Assembly: GCF_003386865.1 (NCBI RefSeq)
Contig: NZ_QTUA01000001.1
Coordinates: 3,100,001 to 3,164,000 of the forward strand
DNA: 64,000 nt
DNA from: Calidifontibacter indicus
GTDB lineage: Bacteria > Actinomycetota > Actinomycetes > Actinomycetales > Dermatophilaceae
Direction: 5' to 3'
Shown: one piece after another, positions 27,589 to 37,042 of the stretch
Position numbering within the stretch: the first letter of the stretch is position 1
Layout of the letters: each line of letters begins with the position of its first letter
Notes under the pieces: model-generated
Told to the model about the DNA's origin: nothing
Databases searched by the model: none
What the model saw: only the letters and a program-made list of their open reading frames with translations
Position numbers and translations under genes: made by a program

Positions 27589-29355
27589 ATGAGTGCCTGG
27601 CAGACGCTGGCCGGTGCAGCCTTCGCTGTCACCGCGTCGGTGTGTGGGGTCTGGTTGCTGCGTTCCCGGACTGCGCCGGCCTCCGGTGCCCTGCTTGCCG
27701 CGACAGGCGTGGGCGTGTTCGGGGTGATCGGCTGTGGGGCCGTTGGAGCCGCCCACGCCACCGATGTCGGTCTGCGGATCACGCTCGGCGTCCTGCTGTC
27801 GCTCGCGGTGGCCTGCTACCCCCGGGTGCAACCGGGCGCGATCTCGCTGACCCTGCTGAGCGCGGTCGGCCTCGCCGGCACTGTGATGGTGTTGCTGACC
27901 CCGGCCGTTGCCTGGATGCCGCTGACCATCGTCTTGGTGCTCCTGCTGGCGATCTGGTGGACCTGGGAGAACGGCGATGCTCAGACACGCCGCGCGCTGA
28001 TGTGGTCCACCACCGCCTGGCTGGGCGCTGGTCTTCTGATCGCTCTGGTGTCCTTCACCGGCGACGCCTTGGCCGGGACCGCCGTGGACCCAGGCCCGCT
28101 GGTTCCGCTGCTGGGCCTGACCGGCCCGATCGCGATGGTCGTAGGGGCAGTGCGCGGTGATGTCGTCGATGTGCGCGGGATCGTCACGCCGCTGGTGGTG
28201 AACGCGACGGTTGTGGCTGTCTTCGTGGCGGTGGCTGTGGGAGCGCTTGCTGTCGTGGAAGCCGATCGAGGCAGTCCGCTGCCGCTTGGTGTGGTGGTGC
28301 TGGCCTGTGCGGGGCTCGCGTTCGCGGTGCGCCCCCTGCAGGTCGTCCTGCGCGGTGTCGTGGACGAGGTGTTGTTCGGAAAGCGCCCGGATCCGCTACG
28401 TGCCGCGTCGGGCCTTGTCGGGGAGGTCGCGGATTCGCCTCAGGCCGGACTCGACGCGCTTCGGGAGGCAATGTTGCTGCCGTATGCCGCCATCGAGACC
28501 AACGGACGTGTCGAACTGGACAGCGGGACCCCAGTCACCCACACCCGCACCTTCGCGCTCGACAGCGCGGACCAGGCGGACACCCGCCTCATCGTGGGAC
28601 TCAGGCCCGGTGACCTGAGGTTCTCCGCGGACGACGAGCAGGTGCTGCGCATCGTCACACCGCTGTTCGGTCAGACCTTGCGCGCTCGTCAGCTCGCCGA
28701 ACGCCTTCGGAACTCGGTGGAGCGGGAGATCACAGCAGTCGAGGAGGAACGCAGACGGCTGCGTCGCGACCTGCACGACGGGATCGGGCCGCTGCTCAGC
28801 GGCGCGGCCTTCACCGCCGATGCGGCGGCCAATCGCGTGCAGGACTCCCCGACGGAATCGGTCGCGCTGATCGCCGCCGTGCGTGGCGAGGTGACGACGG
28901 CCTTGGGAGAAATCCGGCGCATCGCCCTGGACCTGCGGCCCCCCGCCCTGGACCAGCTCGGTCTGGCCGGGGCGCTTCGCCAACGCGCCGAGTCCACCTA
29001 TGGAGCGGACGGCCAACGTCTCGAGGTCGACGTCCAGATCGAGGTCGGGCCGCTACCGGCAGCCATGGAGGTCACGACCTACCGTATTGCCGTCGAAGCC
29101 CTCACCAACGCAGCACGTCACTCCCTCGCCCGACAGGTGCGAATCGCGGTGACCGAAGACGGCAACACGCTGCGCGTCAAAGTCACCGACAACGGTGCGT
29201 CACCCGGCCCCTGTTGGGAGGCGGGTACCGGGCTCGCCTCCATGCGCGAGCGGGCCCAACTACTCGGCGGCACCATCCACGCGGGACCGAGCCCCACAGG
29301 GGGCAGGGTCGAAGCGACCCTGCCTCTGCAGCCCCCGGCTATCCGCCGACCTTGA
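27589..29355 (+). CDS. Sensor histidine kinase of the NarL/LiaS type
   Basis: A 588-residue kinase with an N-terminal membrane domain of about ten helices (to about residue 265), a GAF-like linker, a HisKA_3 domain with His396 in RRDLHDGIGPLLSG and an HATPase domain (TDNGASPG, GLASMRERAQLLGG). ATG at 27589 is chosen 25 bp after the regulator stop. No extracellular domain is present, so the signal is probably sensed in the membrane. Its last 17 bp overlap the 3' end of the convergent membrane-protein gene. Confidence 0.93.
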   Translation: MSAWQTLAGAAFAVTASVCGVWLLRSRTAPASGALLAATGVGVFGVIGCGAVGAAHATDVGLRITLGVLLSLAVACYPRVQPGAISLTLLSAVGLAGTVMVLLTPAVAWMPLTIVLVLLLAIWWTWENGDAQTRRALMWSTTAWLGAGLLIALVSFTGDALAGTAVDPGPLVPLLGLTGPIAMVVGAVRGDVVDVRGIVTPLVVNATVVAVFVAVAVGALAVVEADRGSPLPLGVVVLACAGLAFAVRPLQVVLRGVVDEVLFGKRPDPLRAASGLVGEVADSPQAGLDALREAMLLPYAAIETNGRVELDSGTPVTHTRTFALDSADQADTRLIVGLRPGDLRFSADDEQVLRIVTPLFGQTLRARQLAERLRNSVEREITAVEEERRRLRRDLHDGIGPLLSGAAFTADAAANRVQDSPTESVALIAAVRGEVTTALGEIRRIALDLRPPALDQLGLAGALRQRAESTYGADGQRLEVDVQIEVGPLPAAMEVTTYRIAVEALTNAARHSLARQVRIAVTEDGNTLRVKVTDNGASPGPCWEAGTGLASMRERAQLLGGTIHAGPSPTGGRVEATLPLQPPAIRRP

Positions 29356-29983
29356 GGCGGACACGTTGCCGCTTGGCGATGACGACCGAAGCGGTCAGGA
29401 GCCAGAAGGGAAGCAGCAGGTAGGTCACCAAACCGCCTGGTGGAATCCCTGCGTTGCCGAGCGCGGCAAGCACACCAAGGATGACGGACACGACAGCGAA
29501 CCAGCGTGGTAGGACTGCGTGTTGCCACCCGCCGAGGCCGGTGGCGATGAACGCCGTCGCCAGACCGATCCCCAGCCCTGCCCAGCCGAAGAACTCGGCA
29601 TAGCTCAACATGCCAGCGGCACTCTGGTCGTCGGCGTCCGTGGCTCCGTTGATGAGCGCCCACCCCCATACGACCATCTGGGAAATCGCGGCCACGGCCA
29701 CGATCCATCCCGCACAAGCTACGGACGAGAAGGTCGTGTCCTCGGATTCGCTCGAACGGAGGTGATTGCGGGTGGCGGCGCTGAAGAAGAGCAGCGCGAT
29801 GCCCATCACGATCAGGGCGCCCTGGCTGGCGATGTTGAGCGCGAGGTGATCGTTGATGACCTCCACCGAAGCCCCGCCCGGCTGGTCGGTGCCGAATCGT
29901 TTGAGCCCGCCGTGAGCGATCCAAGCGAGACCGGCCACCGCACCTGAGGCCGGCAGCAGGCGCTCTGAAGTGGTGATGGACAT
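29339..29983 (-). CDS. Six-helix membrane protein
   Basis: A 214-residue integral membrane protein with six predicted helices and no obvious active-site motif. ATG at 29983 follows GAAGGGAATCGC. Its 3' end overlaps the kinase gene by 17 bp. The composite motif at 30079-30112 lies 96 bp upstream of the start, nearly the same distance as in the operon at 26756. It is therefore a predicted target of the adjacent two-component system. The family is not recognised. Confidence 0.75.
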   Translation of the reverse strand: MSITTSERLLPASGAVAGLAWIAHGGLKRFGTDQPGGASVEVINDHLALNIASQGALIVMGIALLFFSAATRNHLRSSESEDTTFSSVACAGWIVAVAAISQMVVWGWALINGATDADDQSAAGMLSYAEFFGWAGLGIGLATAFIATGLGGWQHAVLPRWFAVVSVILGVLAALGNAGIPPGGLVTYLLLPFWLLTASVVIAKRQRVRLKVGG

Positions 29984-30354
29984 GCGATTCCCTTCGTTGC
30001 GACAAGTCGGCGGACGCCGGTAGACACAGCGTCCCGACCTCACAGTCCCGATCACATGAGCACGATGACCTGACTCTCCGGGAAAGACTCCCTCCCAACC
30101 TGGGAATCGCGCTCTGACGAGGCGCAGCAGGTTCTGGACTCAACGACGCCCCAAGTGACCTGTCACCTCGATGCGTACTGTCGCCACGACGCCGGCGCAC
30201 ATGCAGCAGACCCCAACGAGCTCGACGTCATCACCCAACGACGTCGTCGAAGCCGCCCGCAGCACCCTCGTCATCGGCACCACCTAACCCGACACCGATC
30301 GCAGCGAAACGACGACACAAAACGAAGCTACTCACAGGTCAGTACGATCCGGTC
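29984..30354. other. 371-bp intergenic region without a gene
   Basis: It contains the composite operator (30079-30112) and presumably the promoters of the minus-strand gene at 29983 and the UvrA-like gene at 30355. The short frames present have no coding character. I see no RNA gene. Confidence 0.6.
30079..30112. promoter_or_regulatory. Composite NarL-type operator, copy 2
   Basis: CGGGAAAGACTCCC followed by TCCCAACCTGGGAATCGCGC. It matches copy 1 (26840-26870) over its whole length apart from single-base changes and short indels: CGGGAAnGA-TCCC, CCCAACC, GGGAA and CGCG are shared. It sits 96 bp upstream of the gene starting at 29983. Confidence 0.55.
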
Positions 30355-33006
30355 ATGCCTTCGTCTGATTCTTCACCCGCCGCCGACGCGCAGGTTCGAG
30401 TCTCGGGTGCTCGGGAGCACAACCTGCGGAATGTGGACCTCTCCGTTCCGCGGGACTCGTTAGTGGTGTTCACGGGCGTGTCGGGTTCCGGGAAGTCATC
30501 GTTGGCGTTTGGGACGCTGTACGCGGAGTCACAGCGACGGTATTTGGAGTCGGTGGCACCGTACGCTCGCCGTCTGATCGACCAGGCGGGCGTTCCCGAT
30601 GTTGACTCCATCACCGGGATGCCGCCGGCCGTGGCGTTGCAGCAGCAGCGTGGAGGACGCAGTGCCCGGTCCACGGTGGGAAGCATCACCACGGTGTCCA
30701 GTCTCGTGCGGATGCTGTACTCCCGCGCCGGGGACTACCCGGATGGGCAGCCGATGCTCTACGCGGAGGATTTTTCTGCGAACACGGTGCAGGGGGCCTG
30801 CCCGGAATGTCACGGCATTGGTCGTGTCTACGCGGTGCCCGAGGAGCGGATGGTGCCGGATCCGTCGCTCACGATCCGGGAGCGCGCGATCGCGTCCTGG
30901 CCGACGGCATGGCACGGACACCAGCTCCGCGACGTGTTGGTGGCCCTCGGGTATGACGTTGACGTGCCGTGGAAAGATCTGCCACGAAAAGACCGGGACT
31001 GGATCCTTTACACGGACGAGACCCCGTTCGTTCCGGTCCACTCCCGGTTGACGCTTGCTGAGGCTCGCGCCGCGATCAAGGCCGGGGTCGAGCCGAGCTA
31101 CTCGGGCACCTTCGTCGGAGCCCGCCGGTATGTGTTGGACACATTCGCGAACTCGAAGAGCGCGTCGATGAAGCGTCGCGTCGCGCAGTTTCTCGAGGCT
31201 GCCCTATGCCCGGCCTGTCACGGGAAGCGGCTGAAGCCTGAAGCGCTCTCGGTCACGTTCGAGGGCCTGGACATCGCGGAGTTCTCGCAGTTGCCGCTTC
31301 GAGAGCTTGCTGACATGCTCTCCGACGTTGTTGCGGGAGCGCAACAGGCCGAGACCGTTCCGAATGGTGCTGTGCTGCATGCCGATTCCCGCCGCGCAGC
31401 CACGGAGCAGCGCATCGCCGCCGGAGGGTCCGCGCACGCCGCCGCACCCGATGTGCGCCGCACCGCAAACCGTTCGCCGGAGAAGCGCGCCGCTGCGTCC
31501 CGGCTCGCTTCCGGGCTGATCGAGCGACTCCGCCCACTGACCGATCTTGGCCTCGGGTATCTGTCGTTGAGTCGAACCACCCCGACCCTGTCGGGTGGCG
31601 AGTTGCAACGAATCAGGCTCGCCACACAGCTCAGCTCCGACCTGTTCGGCGTCGTCTATGTCCTCGATGAACCATCCGCAGGCCTTCACCCACAAGACGT
31701 GACAGCGCTCTTGAAGATCCTCGACGGGCTCAAGAAAAGCGGAAACAGCCTGTTCGTCGTCGAACACTCTGTCGATGTCATGCGGCACGCGGACTGGCTC
31801 GTGGACATCGGCCCCGGCGCCGGCGAGCATGGCGGCTGCGTTCTCTACAGCGGCCCTACCGACGGGCTTGCCGACGTCAAGGAGTCAGTCACACGCGGCT
31901 ACCTCTTCGGTGGCAGTGGACTGCCCCCGCACACCCCTCGCGACCCGCGCGGGTGGCTCCACTTGAAGGACGTGACTCGTAACAACCTGCACGGCGTCTC
32001 CATCGACATTCCCATGGGTGTTTTCACCGCGGTCACCGGAGTCTCGGGTTCCGGCAAGTCGAGCTTGGTCAGCCAGGCCCTCCCGGCTCTCGTCGGTGAC
32101 CGCCTCGGTCACAGCGTTGCGGCGGAGGACGAATCGACCGGCGACGAGCTGCTCCTTGCCGATACCCCAGAGCGGCTCGACGGTGTCCTCGACGGCTCTC
32201 TCGAGGGGGTCCGGCGGGTTGTCAACATCGATCAACGACCCATCGGCCGAACCCCCCGATCGAACATCGCAACATATACGGGCTTGTTCGACCACGTCCG
32301 TCGACGCTTTGCTGAGACGCCCGAGGCTCGCTCGCGTAGGTACAAGCCCGGCCGTTTCTCCTTCAATGTCTCCGGCGGCCGCTGCCCCACCTGTGAGGGC
32401 GAAGGGTCCGTGATGGTCGAGCTACTCTTCCTCCCATCCGTGTACACCGAATGCCCCGACTGTCACGGGACCCGGTACAAAGCCTCGACCCTCGAGATCA
32501 CTTGGCGGGAGCGCACCATCGCTGACGTGCTCGCGATGAGCGTTGAGGACGCCCACGCGTTCTTTGACGGCGAAGACGACATCACCCGCTCACTAACTGC
32601 ACTGTCCGACGTGGGTCTCGGATACTTGCGACTCGGACAACCGGCAACCGAGCTGTCTGGAGGTGAGGCACAACGCGTGAAGCTCGCAAGCGAGCTCCAG
32701 CGCGCACAACGAGGGGACACCTTGTATGTTCTCGACGAACCAACTTCGGGCCTGCACTGCGCTGACGCTGACCGGCTCGTGACGCATCTGCAAACCCTGG
32801 TCGACGCAGGAAACACCGTCGTCGCGGTGGAACTTGACATGCGGGTGGTCGCAGCAGCCGACTACGTCATCGACCTCGGACCCGGCGCCGGCGATGATGG
32901 CGGCACAGTCGTCGCCGCCGGAACTCCTGCACAGGTTGCCGAGAACGGCGTCGGCGCGTCCGCGCAATACCTTGCCGCGGCGATCAAACTGATCGTTGCG
33001 GCTTGA
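30355..33006 (+). CDS. Class-II UvrA-type ATPase (UvrA2/DrrC-like)
   Basis: An 883-residue tandem ABC protein, shorter than housekeeping UvrA (about 950). Both Walker A motifs (GVSGSGKSS) and both signatures (LSGGELQRIRL and LSGGEAQRVKL) are present, as are the UvrA zinc-binding CxxC pairs (CPECHG, CPACHG, and CPTCEG with CPDCHG). The missing length falls in the region between the first Walker A and signature, where UvrA2 paralogues lack the UvrB-binding domain. Such paralogues act in resistance to DNA-binding drugs or tolerance of lesions. Codon use is visibly less GC-biased than in its neighbours, which suggests transfer. No resistance or biosynthesis gene is directly adjacent. Confidence 0.88.
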   Translation: MPSSDSSPAADAQVRVSGAREHNLRNVDLSVPRDSLVVFTGVSGSGKSSLAFGTLYAESQRRYLESVAPYARRLIDQAGVPDVDSITGMPPAVALQQQRGGRSARSTVGSITTVSSLVRMLYSRAGDYPDGQPMLYAEDFSANTVQGACPECHGIGRVYAVPEERMVPDPSLTIRERAIASWPTAWHGHQLRDVLVALGYDVDVPWKDLPRKDRDWILYTDETPFVPVHSRLTLAEARAAIKAGVEPSYSGTFVGARRYVLDTFANSKSASMKRRVAQFLEAALCPACHGKRLKPEALSVTFEGLDIAEFSQLPLRELADMLSDVVAGAQQAETVPNGAVLHADSRRAATEQRIAAGGSAHAAAPDVRRTANRSPEKRAAASRLASGLIERLRPLTDLGLGYLSLSRTTPTLSGGELQRIRLATQLSSDLFGVVYVLDEPSAGLHPQDVTALLKILDGLKKSGNSLFVVEHSVDVMRHADWLVDIGPGAGEHGGCVLYSGPTDGLADVKESVTRGYLFGGSGLPPHTPRDPRGWLHLKDVTRNNLHGVSIDIPMGVFTAVTGVSGSGKSSLVSQALPALVGDRLGHSVAAEDESTGDELLLADTPERLDGVLDGSLEGVRRVVNIDQRPIGRTPRSNIATYTGLFDHVRRRFAETPEARSRRYKPGRFSFNVSGGRCPTCEGEGSVMVELLFLPSVYTECPDCHGTRYKASTLEITWRERTIADVLAMSVEDAHAFFDGEDDITRSLTALSDVGLGYLRLGQPATELSGGEAQRVKLASELQRAQRGDTLYVLDEPTSGLHCADADRLVTHLQTLVDAGNTVVAVELDMRVVAAADYVIDLGPGAGDDGGTVVAAGTPAQVAENGVGASAQYLAAAIKLIVAA

Positions 33007-33038
33007 CGACCGATCGACCGACGGGGGTCGACCGGTCG
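33007..33038. terminator. Hairpin between convergent UvrA-like and serine-hydrolase genes
   Basis: CGACCGATCGACC pairs with GGTCGACCGGTCG, with one mismatch, around a 6-nt loop. It starts right after the UvrA-like stop codon. Confidence 0.5.
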
Positions 33039-33055
33039 TCCGGGCGCCAGAACGA

Positions 33056-34258
33056 TCAGCTCTTGGTAAACGCTTGGTACGCAGCGGTTTCGAAGTCGAG
33101 GTACCCGGTGAACGAGGGACCGTCGCCAAACGGGAAGATCTGCGTCGCCCAGTAGCCTCCGAAGCCGTTGTCGCGGTCGATCCAGTAGAAGAGGTTGGCC
33201 AAGCCGGCCCAGCCGATGGCGCCGGCGGGTCGTCCGGTCGGGAACGGGTCCTCGGTGTACTGGAAGCTGTACGACCACGTCTTCTTCAGACCGGGGAAGA
33301 ACTCGGCGTCGTTCGAGAGCCACTTGATGACGCCCGGTAGCAGCTTGACCTGGAGATTGTCGGGAAGCTGGTTGGTGAAGCCGAGGTCGACAGAGGCCGG
33401 CGACAGCACCTGCTCGCCGGAGGCGCTGCGTCCCTCGTTGAGCCACATGCGGATGAACTTCAGATAGTCGGGCACGGTCGAGAACAGACCGTGCCCGCCG
33501 AAGTCGACCTCGGGCGTGGTGGGGGTCGCGAACTCGCTCGGGGTGAGCGTGCCGTCGTCCTCGCGCTGGTGGTGCCGAACCTGTCGCGAGAGCATCTCCT
33601 CGGTCGGCGCGAAGGCTGAGGACGTCATGCCCAGAGGCGCGAAAATGCGCTCCTGGAACACCTCGCCGAGGCGCTTGCCGGTGATGCCTTCGACCACCTG
33701 GCCGGCCCAGTCGATGTTGCTGCCGTACTCCCACTGGGTGCCAGGGTCGAACAGCAGCGGAGAGTTCAGCGCGGCGCGCGTCGCGGTGGCCACGCTCGGC
33801 TGGCCGTGCTCGTCGGCGAGGCGCTTGTAGGTCTCGTTGAAGAAGTCGTACCCGAAGCCCGCGGTGTGCGTCAACAGGTGGTGGGTGGTGACGTCGCTGG
33901 CCGGCGCACGCAAGATCGGCTGACCGTTCGCGTCGAAGCCGTCGATGACCTTGACGTCGGCGAGGGCGGGCGCGTACTCCTTCGCCGGCGCCTGCAGGTC
34001 GAGGTCGCCCGACTCCACCAGCTGGAGGCAGGCGGTTGCGGTGATCGCCTTCGTCGTCGACCAGATGTTGAAGGACGTGTCGGTCGTCATTTCGGCGTCG
34101 GAAGACAGGTCGCGCACGCCGGACGCGCCGAGGTAGATGTCCTTGTCCCGGCCGGTAATACCGGCGACGACGCCCGGCACTCGCCCTTCCCCGGAGTTCG
34201 GGCCCTGCGAAGCGCGCTGGACGACGGCGTCGACCGCGGTAGTCAGGTTGTCGCTCAC
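33056..34258 (-). CDS. Serine hydrolase of the beta-lactamase/EstB family
   Basis: A 400-residue penicillin-binding-protein-fold hydrolase. The SxxK nucleophile is in WSTTKAIT (Ser near 68), the second motif YGSN near 179 and a HxG-type motif in GGHGLFST near 254. This is typical of class C-like esterases and D-amino-peptidases rather than true antibiotic resistance beta-lactamases. No signal peptide is visible, so it acts in the cytoplasm. The GTG at 34258 preceded by AAAGGAAG is chosen; the longer upstream frame is not supported. Confidence 0.9.
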   Translation of the reverse strand: MSDNLTTAVDAVVQRASQGPNSGEGRVPGVVAGITGRDKDIYLGASGVRDLSSDAEMTTDTSFNIWSTTKAITATACLQLVESGDLDLQAPAKEYAPALADVKVIDGFDANGQPILRAPASDVTTHHLLTHTAGFGYDFFNETYKRLADEHGQPSVATATRAALNSPLLFDPGTQWEYGSNIDWAGQVVEGITGKRLGEVFQERIFAPLGMTSSAFAPTEEMLSRQVRHHQREDDGTLTPSEFATPTTPEVDFGGHGLFSTVPDYLKFIRMWLNEGRSASGEQVLSPASVDLGFTNQLPDNLQVKLLPGVIKWLSNDAEFFPGLKKTWSYSFQYTEDPFPTGRPAGAIGWAGLANLFYWIDRDNGFGGYWATQIFPFGDGPSFTGYLDFETAAYQAFTKS

Positions 34259-34421
34259 TGATCTTCCTTTCGTTCGGTGTGGATCAACCTTCGCGTAAGT
34301 GTGACGCAGGCGACAACCGCCGCAGCGTCGCAGATCGACGACCCCACCCCGCCAAATGGCGGGTGTGCGGTGCGAGGCACCGCAATAGACTTCGAAGACT
34401 TGTCGGCACGAAGGAGGCCCC

Positions 34422-35390
34422 ATGACGGTGAACGCGGTGCCGCGGCCCGGGTTCGACGCCGAGCTGCGCGCCGGATTTGCGGTCGTGGGCGGCATGTTCC
34501 CGCCGACCATCACCCCGGAACTCATCGACTTCATGCGGCTCTCCTACGCGTCCCCGCCGATGAACGATCTGTTCCGGCAGCATCGTATTGACGTCACGGA
34601 CGTCGTCCTGCCCGGCTACCAGGGCGGCGACCTCACGGCCGCCGTTCTCCGACCGCGCGACGCACAGGGGCCGCGTCCGACGGTGCTCTACGCGCATTCG
34701 GGTGGGTTGATGTTCGGCGACAAGTTCAGCGGTCTCGACCTCGTGCTCGATTGGGTCAGCGATCTGGGCGCGATCGTCATCACGGTCGACTACCGGCTCG
34801 CGCCGGAGTTTCCCGACCCCTACCCGTGGGAGGACATGTACGCAGCCCTGGAATGGGTCGCCGCCGAGGCGGGCAACTTGGGCGTACGTCGCGATCGCAT
34901 TCTCGTCGCCGGCGCCAGTGCCGGTGGCGGACTCGCGGCCGGCATCGCCCTTGCTGCACGCGACCGGGGCGGCCCGCGGCCCTGCGGCCAACTGCTCGAC
35001 TACCCGATGCTCGACGACCGGTTGATCACCGCGTCGACCGGACAGTTCGACGGCATCGGCGTCTGGGACCGGGTGAGCAATCAAACTGCGTGGCAGGCGC
35101 TCCTCGGCGATCGCCGTGGTGGCGACGACGTGTCTGCCTACGCCGCACCGGCCCGGGCGGGCGACCTCAGCGCACTGCCGCCGGCGTTCATCGACGTCGG
35201 CGCCGCCGAGATCTTCCGCGACGAGGCCATCGACTACGCCGGACGCATCTGGGCGGCAGGGGGCGATGCCGAACTGCACGTGTGGTCGGGCGCCTTCCAC
35301 GCGTGCGACATCTTCGCGCCGCACACCAGCGTGGGGCGTTCGATGATCCGCACCCGCAACGCCTGGGTGGAGAAGATCCTTGCCGACTGA
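34422..35390 (+). CDS. Alpha/beta hydrolase of the hormone-sensitive-lipase family
   Basis: A 322-residue esterase. The oxyanion motif reads HSGG near residue 92 in place of HGGG; the nucleophile Ser is near 166 in GASAGG; the Asp of the triad is in the [12 protein letters not shown] segment and the His near 292 in [18 protein letters not shown] is diagnostic for the family. AAGGAGG stands 5 nt before the ATG. A PucR-type regulator follows 32 bp downstream on the same strand, probably in the same operon. Confidence 0.9.
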   Translation: MTVNAVPRPGFDAELRAGFAVVGGMFPPTITPELIDFMRLSYASPPMNDLFRQHRIDVTDVVLPGYQGGDLTAAVLRPRDAQGPRPTVLYAHSGGLMFGDKFSGLDLVLDWVSDLGAIVITVDYRLAPEFPDPYPWEDMYAALEWVAAEAGNLGVRRDRILVAGASAGGGLAAGIALAARDRGGPRPCGQLLDYPMLDDRLITASTGQFDGIGVWDRVSNQTAWQALLGDRRGGDDVSAYAAPARAGDLSALPPAFIDVGAAEIFRDEAIDYAGRIWAAGGDAELHVWSGAFHACDIFAPHTSVGRSMIRTRNAWVEKILAD

Positions 35391-35422
35391 TCGGCCGGCC
35401 CGATCTCGCCAGGAGCACTGAG

Positions 35423-36398
35423 ATGCAAGAACTCCTCGGACGCATCGCGCGCCTCGACCCCAATTCGAGCCTCGGCCTGCGAGTCATCGCCTGCTTCGAC
35501 GAGCTCATCGTGGGAAACGTCAACACCCGGGCACTGCTGGCCGCGGCTGCCTCGCTGGCCGGATGCACGGCCGCGCGATGATCGCCTCGCCCGGGCGGGA
35601 GACGACATGCTCGTCTGGCTCGAGCGGGACGAAGCGCCGCTGGCCAACAATGCGATCATCCTCGAACGGCTCGCGCTCGCTGTGCGCATCAGACACGGAC
35701 GCGGTCAGCGCGAGATCGACAACCGTCGCCACCTCGGCGTGCTGACCGAGCGCACCAGCAGTGTCGAGGAACGGCTCGACGCCGCCGGGGCGCTCGGACT
35801 GGTGGCCGCGCGCCGCTACCGCATCGTCGCCGCGCCGCTGTTCGCTGTCTGGGAGGGTCGCCCATGCTGGCCCGAGGACGTGATCGGCACGCGCTTCGGT
35901 CCGATCCATGTCGTCGTCGTCCCCGAGATCTTCGAGCCGTTCCGGGCCGCTCCGGGAGGCATCGGGATCGCCGCTTCCGTGCACGGGCTCGACCGGTCGT
36001 TCCGCAGCGCGCTGGTCGCGCTGCGGCTGTGTGTTCCGCCGCGTGAGCCGATGGTCGTAGCCGATGACTACGGCGGCCTGATCGAACTGTTGGCTGACGC
36101 CGACGACGACGCCCAGCATGATTACGCCGACAGTCTCACCCTTGTCGCGCAACAGCATCCGTGGGCGTTGGAGACCGTCGAGGCGCTGGTGACGACACAG
36201 AGTGTTCGGGAAGCGGCCCGTGAACTGGACATCCACCACAGCACACTGCAAGCCCGCTGCGACACGCTCAGGACCGGTCTCGGCTTCGATCCGTTGCAGG
36301 GTTTCGGCCGCACCCGCCTGGGCACAGCCTTCCTCATGCATCGACTCAGTCGGTCGACTGTGCTCGACCTGCCCGCCCCGGCCGCCATGACGGGGTGA
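35423..36398 (+). pseudogene. PucR-type transcriptional regulator with a frameshift
   Basis: The first part (ATG at 35423, AGGAG upstream) reads MQELLGRIARLDPNSSLGLR to GCTAAR and stops at 35581. In another frame the sequence continues from DDRLARAGDDMLVWLERDEA through to 36398. The C-terminal part has a PucR HTH_30 domain (ALETVEALVTTQSVREAARELD region, about 50 residues from the end). Both halves join naturally at GCTAA/RDDRLA, so a single-base indel near 35570-35582 has split one gene of about 325 codons. A sequencing error cannot be excluded. If the 263-codon part from 35607 is expressed, it retains the DNA-binding domain. Confidence 0.7.
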
Positions 36399-36414
36399 GC
36401 AGATCCGCTGTGGT

Positions 36415-36750
36415 TCAGGAGGATTGGCGCGGGTAGCGGCGTTTGATCGCCCGCACTCCGACTCGGGCCGACTCGCCGGGAAGCGTCCAGCCTCTCGCCT
36501 TGGCGATGCGCACCATCCCGTCGCCGAAGACGTTGTCGTCGAGCCGGTCGCCGGGTTCGTAGGACGGGAAAGTGTCGGTGAGCACCGGACCGGGGAAGGA
36601 TTCGTACTGCGGTTGGCGTTCGAGGCCGGCTTCTCGTTTGGCGTCGAGGAACGCGGACTCGATGTTGACGGCGGCGATGTAGTAGGCCAGCAGGAGTAGT
36701 TCGTTGGCGTGGATCTCTTGCCGGTACTTCCGCACGCTGGCCGGTTTTCT
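36415..36750 (-). pseudogene. Fragment of a helicase/methyltransferase-type restriction enzyme
   Basis: About 100 codons contain YRQEIHANELLLLAYYIAAV, NIESAF and VLTDTF. These are the hallmarks of the segment just before the NPPY methyltransferase motif in COG4889-type predicted helicases (single-chain type ISP restriction-modification enzymes such as LlaGI). The motif NPPY and everything on either side is missing. A full protein has over 1500 residues, so only a relic remains. The frame opens a little further upstream at 36789 with unrelated sequence. Assignment rests on motif memory. Confidence 0.5.
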
Positions 36751-37042
36751 ACGGCTGGCCGGCGGTCCACAGGTCAGCGACCCGTCCACCTCGATGCGCC
36801 CGGCCCTCGACGGTGCCTATGCCTTGGGTCAGGGTGAGGCAAGCAGTGGTCGTGGTGACCGGCTGGACGATCCGTCACAGGTCCTGGACATTCTGATCCC
36901 GCTCCAGCCGAAGACTGTCGACAACCCTGATCGCGTAACCACCCTGATGAGTCAGTCCGGGGAGGCCATGACAGCCGTTCGCGGTGCTTTGATGAAAACA
37001 AGTGCCTGACCGGCACATACGCGATCAACGGAAGGACATCTC

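Noticed and set aside
33056-34258. Antibiotic-resistance beta-lactamase
   Set aside because: The SxxK/YxN motifs are of the EstB esterase type and there is no signal peptide, so a resistance role is unlikely.
36790-37009. Small frame before dps
   Set aside because: No ribosome site, no domain and composition like non-coding; treated as intergenic.
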